Shown: piece after piece, positions 16,605-28,982 of the stretch | How positions within the stretch are numbered: position 1 is the stretch's first letter | Layout: each line of letters begins with the position of its first letter | NCBI RefSeq assembly: GCF_007829035.1 | Contig: NZ_VIVQ01000001.1 | Coordinates: 1,674,001-1,738,000, forward strand | DNA: 64,000 nt | From: Rudaeicoccus suwonensis | GTDB taxonomy: Bacteria > Actinomycetota > Actinomycetes > Actinomycetales > Dermatophilaceae | Direction: 5' to 3' | Position numbers and translations under genes: made by a program | Notes under the pieces: generated by a model | What the model was told of the DNA's origin: nothing | The model's database searches: none | Seen by the model: only the letters and a program-made list of their open reading frames with translations

Positions 16605-17312
16605 ATGGCCACAGTCCTTCTCGTCCGGCACGGCCGGACCTCGGCAAATTCCGGCGGTGTGCTCGCTGGATGGACACCCGGCGTCAGCCTCGACGACACC
16701 GGCCGCGAACAGGTCGACCGCCTGCGGGCCAGGCTGGCGCAGCTGTCGATCGTGCGGCTCGTCGCCAGCCCGCTGCAGCGCTGTCAGGAAACGGCTCAGC
16801 GGCTCGTCGACGGCCACGACGTGCGAATCGAGCGCGACGACCGGTTGGGGGAGTGTCACTACGGTGCCTGGACCGGTCGGAAGATCAGCGAGCTGGCCAA
16901 GGACCCGCTGTGGCGCACCGTCCAGGACCACCCTTCCGCTGCGACCTTCCCCGACTCGACCGACTACCCAGCCGAGTCATTGCGTGACATGCAAGCCCGT
17001 GCCGTCGCGGCCGTCCGCGAGGTCGACGCGCAGGTCGAGCGTGACTCCGGCCCCCACGCGCTCTGGATCGCTGTCTCGCACGGAGACGTCATCAAGGCAC
17101 TCGTCGCCGACGCGATGGGAGCCCACCTGGACGAGTTCCAGCGGGTCGTCGTCGGACCGGCATCCCTCAGCGTCATCCGGTTCACCCAGCGACGGCCCTT
17201 CGTCATACGCGTCAACGACAACTGCGGGCGCGTCGACGACCTGATCCCAGCCAAACCACACGACGGTGACGCCACCCCTGGCGGCGAGACCGACGCGGCG
17301 CCGGAGGATTAG
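16605..17312 (+). CDS. histidine phosphatase family protein (MSMEG_4193/Rv2135c type)
   Basis: 235 aa. VLLVRHGRTSANSGG gives the phosphohistidine RHG motif (His9), VASPLQRCQETAQ the second conserved block and WIAVSHGDVIKAL the second active-site His. The enzyme removes phosphate from an unknown small molecule or protein. The ATG at 16605 is chosen because the family N-terminus starts here; its ribosome site is weak. It is 10 nt upstream of the DUF3090 gene and heads the conserved phosphatase-DUF3090-kinase-like-mshC run. The last ~20 residues are unconserved. Confidence 0.85.
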   Translation: MATVLLVRHGRTSANSGGVLAGWTPGVSLDDTGREQVDRLRARLAQLSIVRLVASPLQRCQETAQRLVDGHDVRIERDDRLGECHYGAWTGRKISELAKDPLWRTVQDHPSAATFPDSTDYPAESLRDMQARAVAAVREVDAQVERDSGPHALWIAVSHGDVIKALVADAMGAHLDEFQRVVVGPASLSVIRFTQRRPFVIRVNDNCGRVDDLIPAKPHDGDATPGGETDAAPED

Positions 17313-17315
17313 GGT
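17310..17315 (+). promoter_or_regulatory. TANNNT -10 hexamer, leaderless
   Basis: TAGGGT, 6 nt, then ATG at 17322. The hexamer overlaps the stop codon of the phosphatase gene. Confidence 0.5.
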
Positions 17316-17321
17316 CGGTCC

Positions 17322-17861
17322 ATGCCGATCTTCGAGTTCACCCGGCCGGACCGGTTCATCGCCGGCACGGTGGGGCCCCCTGGTGGTCGCACCTTCTTTC
17401 TCCAAGCGGTGCAGGGCCGCCACGTCATCTCGGTGTCTCTGGAGAAGGAGCAGGTCGCAGTCCTCGCCGAACGCGTCAACGACCTGCTCGACGAACTCTC
17501 CGTGGCCGACGACATCCCGGCAGCTCCGCAGGACAACGACCCGCTGACGACCCCCATCGAGGACGAGTTCCGGGTCAACACCCTCAGTTTGGCCTGGGAG
17601 CCCGAGCAGGAGGTTCTGATCATCGAGTGTCACGACCGGCAGGTCGAACTCGAGCCGACCGAGGACGGCGAGGACATGCTCGAGGTGACCGACCCTGACG
17701 CCAGCATGGTGCGGGTCGTGCTCGGTCCCGCCCAAGCGCGCGAGTTCGCCCGGCGCGGCCTGGCATCCGTTGCCGATGGGCGCCCACCCTGCCCGTTCTG
17801 CGGCGGCCCGCTCGATCCGACCGGACACATCTGCCCGCGTGCCAACGGATACAAGCGCTGA
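17322..17861 (+). CDS. DUF3090 family protein (Rv2134c type)
   Basis: 179 aa. MPIFEFTRPDRFIAGTVGPPG and TFFLQAVQG at the start, then DEFRVNTLSLAW, RVVLGPAQAREFARR and a C-terminal zinc ribbon CPFCGGPLDPTGHICPR with four cysteines. The function is unknown. The gene is almost always next to the atypical kinase-like SCO1664 family, which it overlaps here by 23 nt, implying a joint role, perhaps as adaptor or substrate. Confidence 0.88.
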   Translation: MPIFEFTRPDRFIAGTVGPPGGRTFFLQAVQGRHVISVSLEKEQVAVLAERVNDLLDELSVADDIPAAPQDNDPLTTPIEDEFRVNTLSLAWEPEQEVLIIECHDRQVELEPTEDGEDMLEVTDPDASMVRVVLGPAQAREFARRGLASVADGRPPCPFCGGPLDPTGHICPRANGYKR

Positions 17862-18645
17862 GCACATCCTGCAGCTGCTGCAGGATGGCGAACTCGAGGT
17901 CGAAGGCCGGCTGACCGACGCATCCAACACCGTGCTCCGTGTGTGGGCGGAGGTGTCCGGTTCACGAATCCCAGCTGTTTACAAGCCAATTCGCGGAGAG
18001 CGTCCACTGTGGGACTTCCCCGACGGGACGCTCGCCGCACGAGAGCGCGCGGCATACCTGGTGTCGGTGGCTGGCGGCTGGAGCTGCATCCCTCCGACGG
18101 TTCTGCGCGACGGGCCGTTCGGCGAAGGCTCGGTCCAGCAATGGGTCGGCGCTCTGGACGAGCGCGAGGATCCGGACCTGTTGCGCGTCGACCCGCCTCG
18201 TGGCGTCCCGAGCGGCTATCTGCCGGTCGTCGGGCTCAGCGACGAGGATGACGCGCCACTGGTCGTGTCGCATGCCTCGGACAGACAACTGCGCGACATC
18301 GCGCTGCTCGACATCGTCCTCAACAACGCCGATCGCAAAGGCAGCGCCCTGATCCCCGAGGCCGACCGGCTGTATGCCGTCGACCACGGCCTCACCCTGC
18401 ACGAGGAGGACAAACTCCGCACCGTCCTGTGGGGATTCGCCGGATCCCGGCTCCGCACCGACGAAATCCAGCGCCTGTCGGAGCTGCAGGATGCCGTTGC
18501 CGGAACCCTCGGGCAGCAGCTGCGAGAGCTGGTCACCCGCGCAGAGCTCGAAGCGCTGGAGGCGCGAATCGCCATACTGCTGCGTCAGGCTCGATTCCCC
18601 GAACCGCCGGATCACCGGCATCCGCTGCCGTGGCCGTTGTGGTGA
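17839..18645 (+). CDS. SCO1664 family protein, atypical kinase-like
   Basis: 268 aa (Rv2133c type). It has the marks of the PI3/4-kinase-HipA-like fold: a nucleotide-binding Lys49 in AVYKPIRGERPLWDF, a conserved Glu69, a catalytic loop LLDIVLNNADRKG (Asp158, Asn163, Asp165) and a metal-binding VDHGLTL (Asp182). The substrate is unknown. The GTG at 17839 overlaps the DUF3090 gene by 23 nt and gives the family N-terminus; no more than a few residues could be missing. It is followed 19 nt later by mshC. Kinase activity is an inference from motifs. Confidence 0.82.
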   Translation: MPTDTSAEHILQLLQDGELEVEGRLTDASNTVLRVWAEVSGSRIPAVYKPIRGERPLWDFPDGTLAARERAAYLVSVAGGWSCIPPTVLRDGPFGEGSVQQWVGALDEREDPDLLRVDPPRGVPSGYLPVVGLSDEDDAPLVVSHASDRQLRDIALLDIVLNNADRKGSALIPEADRLYAVDHGLTLHEEDKLRTVLWGFAGSRLRTDEIQRLSELQDAVAGTLGQQLRELVTRAELEALEARIAILLRQARFPEPPDHRHPLPWPLW

Positions 18646-18651
18646 CCCAGA

Positions 18652-18657
18652 TACCCT
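18652..18657 (+). promoter_or_regulatory. TANNNT -10 hexamer of mshC, leaderless
   Basis: TACCCT, 7 nt, then GTG at 18665. Confidence 0.45.
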
Positions 18658-18664
18658 GCAACGC

Positions 18665-19915
18665 GTGACGATCGCTCCATGGCCCGCCCCGCAGTTGCCA
18701 GTCCTGGTCGGTGAGGGCCCGGCGCTCGCCCTGCACTCCGAACGCGACGGTGCTGCTCGGATCCTCCAGGTCGACGGCACGGCGACGATGTACGTCTGCG
18801 GAATCACGCCGTATGACGCAACCCACCTCGGCCACGCCGCCACCTATGTCACGTTCGACCTGGCCAACCGCGTGCTGCGCGACGGGGGGCATCCGGTGCG
18901 CTACGTGCAGAACGTCACCGACATAGACGACCCATTGCTCGAGCGTGCCGCCCGCGACGGTGTCGATTGGCGCGAACTGGCGACCAGCGAGATCGCGCTC
19001 TTCCACGACGACATGAGCGCACTACGTGTCCTGCCGCCGGACCACTACGTCAGCGTCGTGCAGTCCATGGACCGCCACGTGGCGGTGATCAACGACCTGG
19101 TCGCCAAGGGCGTCACCTACACCGTCGAGACACCCGATGCCGTCGATGGTGCCGACGTCTACCTCGATCTGTCGACGCAGACCAGTTTCGGGTCGGTCAG
19201 CGGATGGGACCGCGGCCAGATGTTCGAGGTCTTCTCCGACCGTGGCGGGGATCCCGACCGCGCAGGAAAGCGCGACGCCCTGGACCCGCTGCTGTGGCGC
19301 GCCGAGCGCGAAGGCGAACCGGCCTGGGACGGCGGTCCGATCGGCCGTGGTCGTCCCGGCTGGCACGTCGAGTGCACCACCATCGCTCTGGACCACCTCG
19401 GCATGGGCTTCGACCTACAGGCCGGCGGCACCGATCTGATCTTTCCGCACCACGAGATGTCCGCTGTGCAGGCAGTCGCTCTCACGGACACCACCCCCTT
19501 TGCGCACGCGTACGCACACCAGGCGATGGTGGCCTACGACGGCGAGAAGATGAGCAAGTCCAAGGGCAATCTCGTACGCGTGTCGCAGTTGCGCCGCGCC
19601 GGTGTCGACCCGATGGTGATCCGGCTCGTGCTTCTCGACCAGCACTACCGCAGCCCGTGGGAGTACACCGACCAACTGCTCACCGATGCTGAAAAACGTT
19701 GGCACACATGGCAGTCCGCCCTTACAACCGGTGGCGATGAGGGTGCGGACGAGTTGGTCACGACGATCCGTCAGGCACTGGCCGACGATCTTGATTCGCC
19801 GACTGCCGTAGGTGCTGTCGATGCATGGGCCGCGACGGCACCGCAGGCCGGGAGCCCTGCGGTGATGGTGCGCGAGGCGCTCGACGCGCTGCTGGGACTC
19901 GCGGCCCACGACTGA
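18665..19915 (+). CDS. mshC: mycothiol synthesis cysteine ligase MshC
   Basis: 416 aa. Joins L-cysteine to GlcN-inositol with ATP in mycothiol biosynthesis. It is a cysteinyl-tRNA synthetase relative with a HIGH-type motif THLGHAAT (residues 53-60), KMSKSKGN (295-302), Cys45 (YVCGITPYDATHLGH) and WHVECT for zinc and cysteine binding. The absence of the CysRS anticodon domain and the length near 415 aa fit MshC. The GTG at 18665 matches the family start and has a leaderless-type promoter. It shows the organism makes mycothiol. Confidence 0.95.
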   Translation: MTIAPWPAPQLPVLVGEGPALALHSERDGAARILQVDGTATMYVCGITPYDATHLGHAATYVTFDLANRVLRDGGHPVRYVQNVTDIDDPLLERAARDGVDWRELATSEIALFHDDMSALRVLPPDHYVSVVQSMDRHVAVINDLVAKGVTYTVETPDAVDGADVYLDLSTQTSFGSVSGWDRGQMFEVFSDRGGDPDRAGKRDALDPLLWRAEREGEPAWDGGPIGRGRPGWHVECTTIALDHLGMGFDLQAGGTDLIFPHHEMSAVQAVALTDTTPFAHAYAHQAMVAYDGEKMSKSKGNLVRVSQLRRAGVDPMVIRLVLLDQHYRSPWEYTDQLLTDAEKRWHTWQSALTTGGDEGADELVTTIRQALADDLDSPTAVGAVDAWAATAPQAGSPAVMVREALDALLGLAAHD

Positions 19916-20086
19916 CACCGGACGGTTCCTCGCGATCGGCCGTCCCGCACGATCTGCTGTCGAACGCCGGCCTTTCGAGAGCTGGATCTCTGACCCGGCA
20001 CTTCGAGCACAGCGGTCTCGAGCGGTCGCTGGTTTCACTTGTCCGTCTTCTTTCGTCGTCGGCCCGCCGATGTCACCGTTCCGCCG

Positions 20087-20092
20087 TATGGT
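20087..20092 (+). promoter_or_regulatory. TANNNT -10 hexamer
   Basis: TATGGT, then gaagga and ATG at 20099. The 6-nt spacer fits a leaderless start; GAAGGA is too close to the ATG for a normal Shine-Dalgarno. The preceding 180 bp after mshC hold nothing else recognised. Confidence 0.45.
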
Positions 20093-20098
20093 GAAGGA

Positions 20099-20695
20099 AT
20101 GACCGATGCAATCGTCGCTGGCTACGTCATACGTGCTCTGACCGATGACACGTGGGATGCGTTCGCGCGCATGGTCGATCGCACCAACGGCATCTTCGGC
20201 GGCTGCTGGTGCACGTGGTTTCACACGATGAGTGGCGAGAAGACCGGCGACGCGCAGTCCAACCGTGACCTCAAGCGTCGCCTGGTCGCCGAAGGTCGCG
20301 CGCATGCCGCCTTGGTGTTCGACGGTGAGGATGCCGTCGCCTGGTGCGAGTACGGCTCGGTCGACGAACTGCCGAACATCTACCACCGCAAGCAGTACGA
20401 GCAGGAGTGCAGCCGGGTGCCGAACCATCGGCTGACCTGCATCTACGTCGACAAGAAGCACCGTAAGCGGGGCCTGTCAGCGGTTGCCCTGCAGGGTGCT
20501 GTCGATCTCATTGCAGCTGCCGGCGGCGGTCGCACAGAGGGATACCCGCAGGACCTGCCCGAAGGTAAACGAGTGTCAGCATCCTTCCTCTACAACGGAA
20601 CTCGCCGGTTGTTCGAGCAGGTCGGCTTCACCTACGACCGCCCAAAGGGACAGAACCACTGCGTCATGGTGCGAGACATCGCGCCCGCTCACTGA
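20099..20695 (+). CDS. GNAT family N-acetyltransferase
   Basis: 198 aa. The acyl-CoA binding part is seen in RLTCIYVDKKHRKRGLSAVALQGAVD, an RxxGxx-like A motif. A Trp/Cys-rich early block GGCWCTWFHTM and the phrase GRTEGYPQDL identify the actinobacterial subgroup often annotated simply as GNAT acetyltransferase. The acceptor is unknown. The start at 20099 rather than 20039 follows the promoter and family start. Confidence 0.8.
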   Translation: MTDAIVAGYVIRALTDDTWDAFARMVDRTNGIFGGCWCTWFHTMSGEKTGDAQSNRDLKRRLVAEGRAHAALVFDGEDAVAWCEYGSVDELPNIYHRKQYEQECSRVPNHRLTCIYVDKKHRKRGLSAVALQGAVDLIAAAGGGRTEGYPQDLPEGKRVSASFLYNGTRRLFEQVGFTYDRPKGQNHCVMVRDIAPAH

Positions 20696-20781
20696 AGCGC
20701 GCATCCGCCGGCCCGGAGCATCCGGCATGGCCGGTGAAACCGAGAACTGACCCCGGATCCCACCGGGCGGCATCCCGTCGA

Positions 20782-21627
20782 TCAGTCGTCGGTCTCGCGC
20801 CGCCGCAGATATCTCTCGAACTCCCGCGCGATGGCGTCGCCGCTGGCTTCGGGCAACTCGGTGGTGTCCTGTGCCTCCTCCAGGGAGTGCACATAGTCGG
20901 CTACCTCCTCGTCGGAAGCAGCCAACTCATCGACGCCGTGCTCCCACGCACGCGCCTGGTCGGGCAGGTCGGCGTGGCCGATCAGCGAGTCCAGCAGTTC
21001 CTCCAGCCGGGTCAGCAGCGCCAGCGTCGCCTTGGGGGACGGGCTGCCGCCGGCGTAGTGCGGCACCGCGGCCCAGCACGACAGCGTCGGCAGCAGCGCC
21101 TTGTTCGCGGCATCGGTCACCACGCCGACGATCCCGGTGGGGCCTTCGTAGCGACTCGGTTCGACGTCATACCGCTGGCGTGTCTCGTCGTCCTCGGCGG
21201 TCACCGTCACCGGGATCGGCCGAGTGTGCGGCACATCGGCCAGCAGCCCACCGAGCGTGATCACCATGGCGACCTCGCAGTCGACGGCGAAGTCGATGAT
21301 CTCGCGGGTGAAAGACAGCCACTTCATCGACGGCTCAATGCCCTGGACCAGAAGCACGTCACGGTCCAGCGGCGTGTCACGTGCCAGGAAGATCTTTGTG
21401 GTGGGCCAGCTGACCTCACGGTTGCCGGGCTCACCGCTGACTCTGGGCCGGTTGACCTGGAAGTCGTAGTAGATCTCGGGGTCGACCGCAGCGATCGGAG
21501 TGGCGTTCCAGGTGCCGATCAGATGCGCGATCGTCGCCGACGCAGTTTCGCCGGCGTCATTCCACCCCTCGAACGAGGCGATCATGATCGGGTCGCGCAA
21601 CAAGGGCACGTCCTCGAACTCGATCAC
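20782..21627 (-). CDS. PAC2 family protein (Rv2125 type)
   Basis: 281 aa. IMIASFEGWNDAGETAS near the N-terminus and the following LIGTW, EIYYDFQ, LVQGIEPSMKWLSF and TLGGLLADVPHTRP are those of actinobacterial PAC2 proteins, named after a eukaryotic proteasome assembly chaperone. No chaperone role is established in bacteria, though the neighbourhood holds the proteasome genes ~12 kb away. The GTG at 21627 is preceded by AGGAGG at 8 nt and is preferred over the ATG at 21645. It is divergent from metH, the same arrangement as Rv2124c/Rv2125. Confidence 0.85.
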   Translation of the reverse strand: MIEFEDVPLLRDPIMIASFEGWNDAGETASATIAHLIGTWNATPIAAVDPEIYYDFQVNRPRVSGEPGNREVSWPTTKIFLARDTPLDRDVLLVQGIEPSMKWLSFTREIIDFAVDCEVAMVITLGGLLADVPHTRPIPVTVTAEDDETRQRYDVEPSRYEGPTGIVGVVTDAANKALLPTLSCWAAVPHYAGGSPSPKATLALLTRLEELLDSLIGHADLPDQARAWEHGVDELAASDEEVADYVHSLEEAQDTTELPEASGDAIAREFERYLRRRETDD

Positions 21628-21752
21628 CTGTGGACCTCCTGACATCGGGCGGCGGCTGAACCGCCCCAAGCTTAGGCACTGGACGAGCGCCACGGACCAG
21701 GTATGACGAACGCTGGCGTGTCAGGCGAACGCGACGGCCGTGCCGGCCCCGC

Positions 21753-21789
21753 TAAAATCGAGGTGACCTCGCGCCTTCGGGCGCGTTTT
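21753..21789 (+). promoter_or_regulatory. metH promoter and leader hairpins
   Basis: TAAAAT at 21753-21758 is a good -10 box. Directly after it lies an inverted repeat GAGGT-G-ACCTC (21760-21770), then a CGCGCC-TTCG-GGCGCG hairpin (21770-21785) ending in TTTT (21786-21789), 19 nt before the GTG start. The hairpin plus T-run resembles a small attenuator. No B12 riboswitch core is visible. Confidence 0.55.
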
Positions 21790-21808
21790 GGCGAAGGGAA
21801 CCCCGACA

Positions 21809-25648
<3,840 letters not shown>

Positions 25649-25662
25649 TCATCGAGACAGCG

Positions 25663-26340
25663 ATGCCCTCGGCCATCTCGAGCCGCACCCTGCCTGCCGC
25701 CATCCTGTGGGACATGGACGGCACGATCGTCGACAGCGAACCCTTGTGGATCGCCGCCGAGCATGAGCTCGTCGAGTCGTATGGCGGTCGGTGGAGCCAG
25801 GAGCTGGCGCTGCAATGTGTCGGCAATCCGTTGCTGGAGTCGGCGCGCATCATCCGTGACAACAGCCTGGTGACGCTGACCCCGGAGCAGATCGTCGACT
25901 ACCTGCTGGAGCGCGTGATCGCCGGCATGCGCCAGGAGTTGCCGTGGCGCCCCGGCGCACGCGAGTTGCTCGAGGCCGGCGTTGCCCGCGGCATCCCGAA
26001 TGCGCTGGTGACCATGTCGTATCGCTCGTTCGCCGACGTGCTGGTCGATGCGGTCCCTGCCGGCACGTTCGCCGTGCTGGTGACCGGCGATCGTGTTGCC
26101 AACGGCAAGCCGCACCCGGAGGCTTATCTGACGGCCGCGGTCGAACTCGGCGTCACCCCGGAACACTGTGTCGCAATTGAGGATTCGCTACCTGGTGTCA
26201 CGTCGGCCACCGCCGCGGGGATTCCGACGATCGCGGTGCCGCACGTGGTGTCGCTTCCGCCGATCGACGGCGCCACCCAGGTCGACTCGCTCAGCAGCCT
26301 GGACATCACCACGCTCTGGTCTGTCGCCACCGGCAACTGA
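25663..26340 (+). CDS. HAD family hydrolase, beta-phosphoglucomutase-like
   Basis: 225 aa. Motif I is WDMDGTIVDSEP (nucleophile Asp17, Asp19), a helical cap follows, motif II is ALVTMS, motif III the Lys of NGKPHPEAYLTAA and motif IV is CVAIEDSLPGVTSA. This is the class I HAD subgroup of sugar-phosphate phosphatases/mutases; the substrate is not evident. ATG 25663 lies 14 nt after the metH stop, so it probably rides on the metH transcript. Upstream in-frame codons overlap metH and were not used. Confidence 0.88.
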   Translation: MPSAISSRTLPAAILWDMDGTIVDSEPLWIAAEHELVESYGGRWSQELALQCVGNPLLESARIIRDNSLVTLTPEQIVDYLLERVIAGMRQELPWRPGARELLEAGVARGIPNALVTMSYRSFADVLVDAVPAGTFAVLVTGDRVANGKPHPEAYLTAAVELGVTPEHCVAIEDSLPGVTSATAAGIPTIAVPHVVSLPPIDGATQVDSLSSLDITTLWSVATGN

Positions 26341-26360
26341 GGCGCTCCCACCGGCGCTGA

Positions 26361-27296
26361 TCACTCCTCGGTAGGTGCGACCTCGCCGGCGCGAACCGGG
26401 TCCAGTGCCAACTGCACCGCATGCGCCGGCAGCGGCGGGGGAGTGCCGCCCCACTCGGGGCACAACGCCTTGTGGTCGCACCAGTCGCACAACCGTGTCT
26501 TGTTGGCCCGCCAGTCACCGGTCTGTGCGGCGCGCTCGATGGCCGACCACAACGCCTTCACTTTGCGCTCGGTCGCCAGCAGGTCGCGCTCCTCCGGCTC
26601 GTAGCGGACGATCTCGCTGTTGCCGAGATAGACCAGCTGCAACATGCGAGGGATCACCCCGCGGGTGCGCCAGAGGACAAGTGCGTAGAACTTCATCTGG
26701 AACAACGCCTTCGCCTCGAACAACTCCGAGGGCGAGCGTCCGGTTTTGTAGTCGACCACGCGCATCTCGCCCGTGGGCGCCACGTCGAGCCGGTCGACGT
26801 AGCCACGCAGGGTCAGCCCGTCGACGTCGGCCTCGACATACAGCTCGCGCTCGGCGGGCTCGAGCCGTGTCGGATCCTCCAACGCGAACCACCGGTCGAC
26901 GAGCACCGCCGCATCGGCCAGCCAGGCTGCCAGTTCGGTGTCGGTCTCGCCTGCGAGCACAGCCACGTCCGGGTCGCGCTCGATCATCTGCCGCCACTGT
27001 GGGTCGATCAACTCGTGCGCGGCCTCGACGGTGCGCTGCCCGGCCGGAACGTCGAACAGCCGCTCCAACACCGCATGCACGAGCGTGCCGCGTGCGGCAG
27101 CAGCACTCGGCGGCTGCGGCAGCCGGTCGACGACCCGGAAGCGGTACAGCAGCGGGCACTGCATGAAGTCGGATGCGCGGCTCGGCGACAGGGCCGCCCG
27201 TCGCGGCGCGGGTGCATCGGCGGCCGGATCTGCAGTGCTCACAGCGTCATCCGCAGTCGCGGCCTCGCGTTCGGTGGTCATGTCCAGCTCCGTCAT
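26361..27296 (-). CDS. RecB family exonuclease (PD-(D/E)XK)
   Basis: 311 aa, resembling Rv2119. The nuclease core shows SPSRASDFMQCPLLYRFR, RGTLVHAVLERLF, RGYVDRLDV and the catalytic VVDYKTGRSP. Cys47 together with LCDWCDHKALCPEW forms the four-cysteine pattern of an AddB-type iron-sulfur nuclease. A role in DNA end processing is likely; no helicase is attached. The ATG at 27296 lies 7 nt after TAGATT; an upstream ATG at 27320 would place the promoter inside the gene. The first ~35 residues are low complexity. Confidence 0.88.
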   Translation of the reverse strand: MTELDMTTEREAATADDAVSTADPAADAPAPRRAALSPSRASDFMQCPLLYRFRVVDRLPQPPSAAAARGTLVHAVLERLFDVPAGQRTVEAAHELIDPQWRQMIERDPDVAVLAGETDTELAAWLADAAVLVDRWFALEDPTRLEPAERELYVEADVDGLTLRGYVDRLDVAPTGEMRVVDYKTGRSPSELFEAKALFQMKFYALVLWRTRGVIPRMLQLVYLGNSEIVRYEPEERDLLATERKVKALWSAIERAAQTGDWRANKTRLCDWCDHKALCPEWGGTPPPLPAHAVQLALDPVRAGEVAPTEE

Positions 27297-27303
27297 ACCG
27301 CTC

Positions 27304-27309
27304 AATCTA
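27304..27309 (-). promoter_or_regulatory. TANNNT -10 hexamer, leaderless
   Basis: Minus-strand TAGATT, 7 nt, then ATG at 27296 of the RecB-like nuclease gene. Confidence 0.5.
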
Positions 27310-27335
27310 GGGCCCGGCACCGACAGGGGGACGGA

Positions 27336-28982
27336 TCAACCCAGGTCTCGACGACCGACTGCCCATGAGCCCAAGGCCACCACGATCACCGCGGCGAGCA
27401 GGAACACCAGGCTGAGGTGCGTCGGGAATGCCGCGCCGATCTGAGCCGGCACGTGCGCGTGAGGGGAGATGTCGCGCAGCCACCGTGGAGCTGCCAACAA
27501 TTCGCCCAGCGGCCCGAGCAGAAGGTCCGCCACGACCGCCAGCCACCCCACCCGGATCCACGCAGCATCGAGGCCGTATGCGGCGAACGCCACTGCCGCG
27601 ACGGCCATCGTCGGTGGCCATTGCGCAACAACGGCTCCGAACATGGCGGCAGCACCCGCAGTGTGGCCACCCGACAAGGCCGCGCCCAGCATCATTCCCG
27701 CGGCGCTCAGCAGCATCGTCAAGGCAGCCGCGGCAGCCATCACGACAGCGGCGACCAACCGCCGCCGCGGCGAGACTCCCGTCGACAGCAGCACTTCCGC
27801 ATGCCCGGCGCGGTCGGCGTCGCGTAGCGATGCGCTGACGGTGACCGCGGCGGCCGTGGCGGCGACCGCGACGAACGCGATGACCGTGTTGAGGACAGCA
27901 GTGACCAGATCGACGTGCGCACCCGCTGCGCCGCCGCCGAGTTTTCGAACCAGATCGCCCGTGCCGCCAGAACCGACCAGGTCACCGATCGAATTCGTGA
28001 GGAGGCCGACCAGCACGCAATATCCGAACGCACCGGACAGCCACGGCGTCAGCGCCGCGCCAGTGGTCCGAACCGTCACCGTGAAGATCGAAACCGGCCA
28101 CCACGCAGTCGGGCGTCCTGGTTTCGAAGCGATGAGACCAGCACCCAGATCGCGCCGCCGCGCGATCGTCGCGGAGGTCCAGACCCCGGCCCCGAACACC
28201 AGCAGGCACGGCAGGACCGGCGCCACAGATCGAGCACCGAACGGATCGACGTGTTCGGCCCACCCAAGCGGCGACACCCAGACCAACCAACGCCACGTGT
28301 CGTCCGCATCCCCGATGCCTCTCAGGAGATAGGCGGTCAACATGAGCGACGACGAGACGGCGATGGAGGTGCGAGATGTCGTCACCACCTGATCGACCAC
28401 CAGCGCCACACCGACCGCCATGAGGCCGGCACAGAGGAATTGAACCGTCACGAGCGCAGCCGAACCGGCAGAGACGCCGACCACGGCGCTGGTCACGCCT
28501 GTCAGCACGGCACCTGCGATGGCGGCCAGACCGGCGACGACCGCCGCGGCCACAACGGGTGCGGCTGAACCGACCGCACCGGCGCGCACGAGTTCCAACC
28601 GGCCGCTCGACTCGGGACCGCGCAGATTTCGCGTCACTGTCGCGGCCGCGATGACCGCAGCGATCAGCAGGGCGAACATGCCGATGCGCCATACGGCAAT
28701 CGGACCGATACCCGAGGTGTCACGCAGACTCCCGAGCAGGATCCGAAAGACGGGGTTCGCACCGGCGCCCGTGGCCAGAGCCTCCCGCGATGACCGGTCG
28801 GGATACAGCGGCGCGAGCGACGCAGCAGTCGCGGCCAGGAGCACCGGCACGACCAGCACACCCACGGGAGTCGCCATCCGCTCGGTGCGCAGCGCGAGCC
28901 GGATCAGGTCGGATGTGCCGGCGAGCGCGTCGCGCCACGGGGAGGAACGGCCCTCCTCGCCGATGCTGCCGGTGCTGGTCAT
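27336..28982 (-). CDS. ABC transporter permease, polyketide/antibiotic exporter type
   Basis: 548 aa, two tandem halves with about twelve hydrophobic helices in total (for example LVVPVLLAATAAS, MFALLIAAVIAAATVT, VFLLAAVIVVALGSW). LRDADRAGHAEVLLSTGVSPRRR is typical of the actinobacterial 'exporter of polyketide antibiotics' permeases. The start overlaps the stop of the ATPase gene by 4 nt (ATGA), so the pair is coupled and forms one exporter. The transported compound is unknown; no biosynthetic genes are near. Confidence 0.82.
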   Translation of the reverse strand: MTSTGSIGEEGRSSPWRDALAGTSDLIRLALRTERMATPVGVLVVPVLLAATAASLAPLYPDRSSREALATGAGANPVFRILLGSLRDTSGIGPIAVWRIGMFALLIAAVIAAATVTRNLRGPESSGRLELVRAGAVGSAAPVVAAAVVAGLAAIAGAVLTGVTSAVVGVSAGSAALVTVQFLCAGLMAVGVALVVDQVVTTSRTSIAVSSSLMLTAYLLRGIGDADDTWRWLVWVSPLGWAEHVDPFGARSVAPVLPCLLVFGAGVWTSATIARRRDLGAGLIASKPGRPTAWWPVSIFTVTVRTTGAALTPWLSGAFGYCVLVGLLTNSIGDLVGSGGTGDLVRKLGGGAAGAHVDLVTAVLNTVIAFVAVAATAAAVTVSASLRDADRAGHAEVLLSTGVSPRRRLVAAVVMAAAAALTMLLSAAGMMLGAALSGGHTAGAAAMFGAVVAQWPPTMAVAAVAFAAYGLDAAWIRVGWLAVVADLLLGPLGELLAAPRWLRDISPHAHVPAQIGAAFPTHLSLVFLLAAVIVVALGSWAVGRRDLG

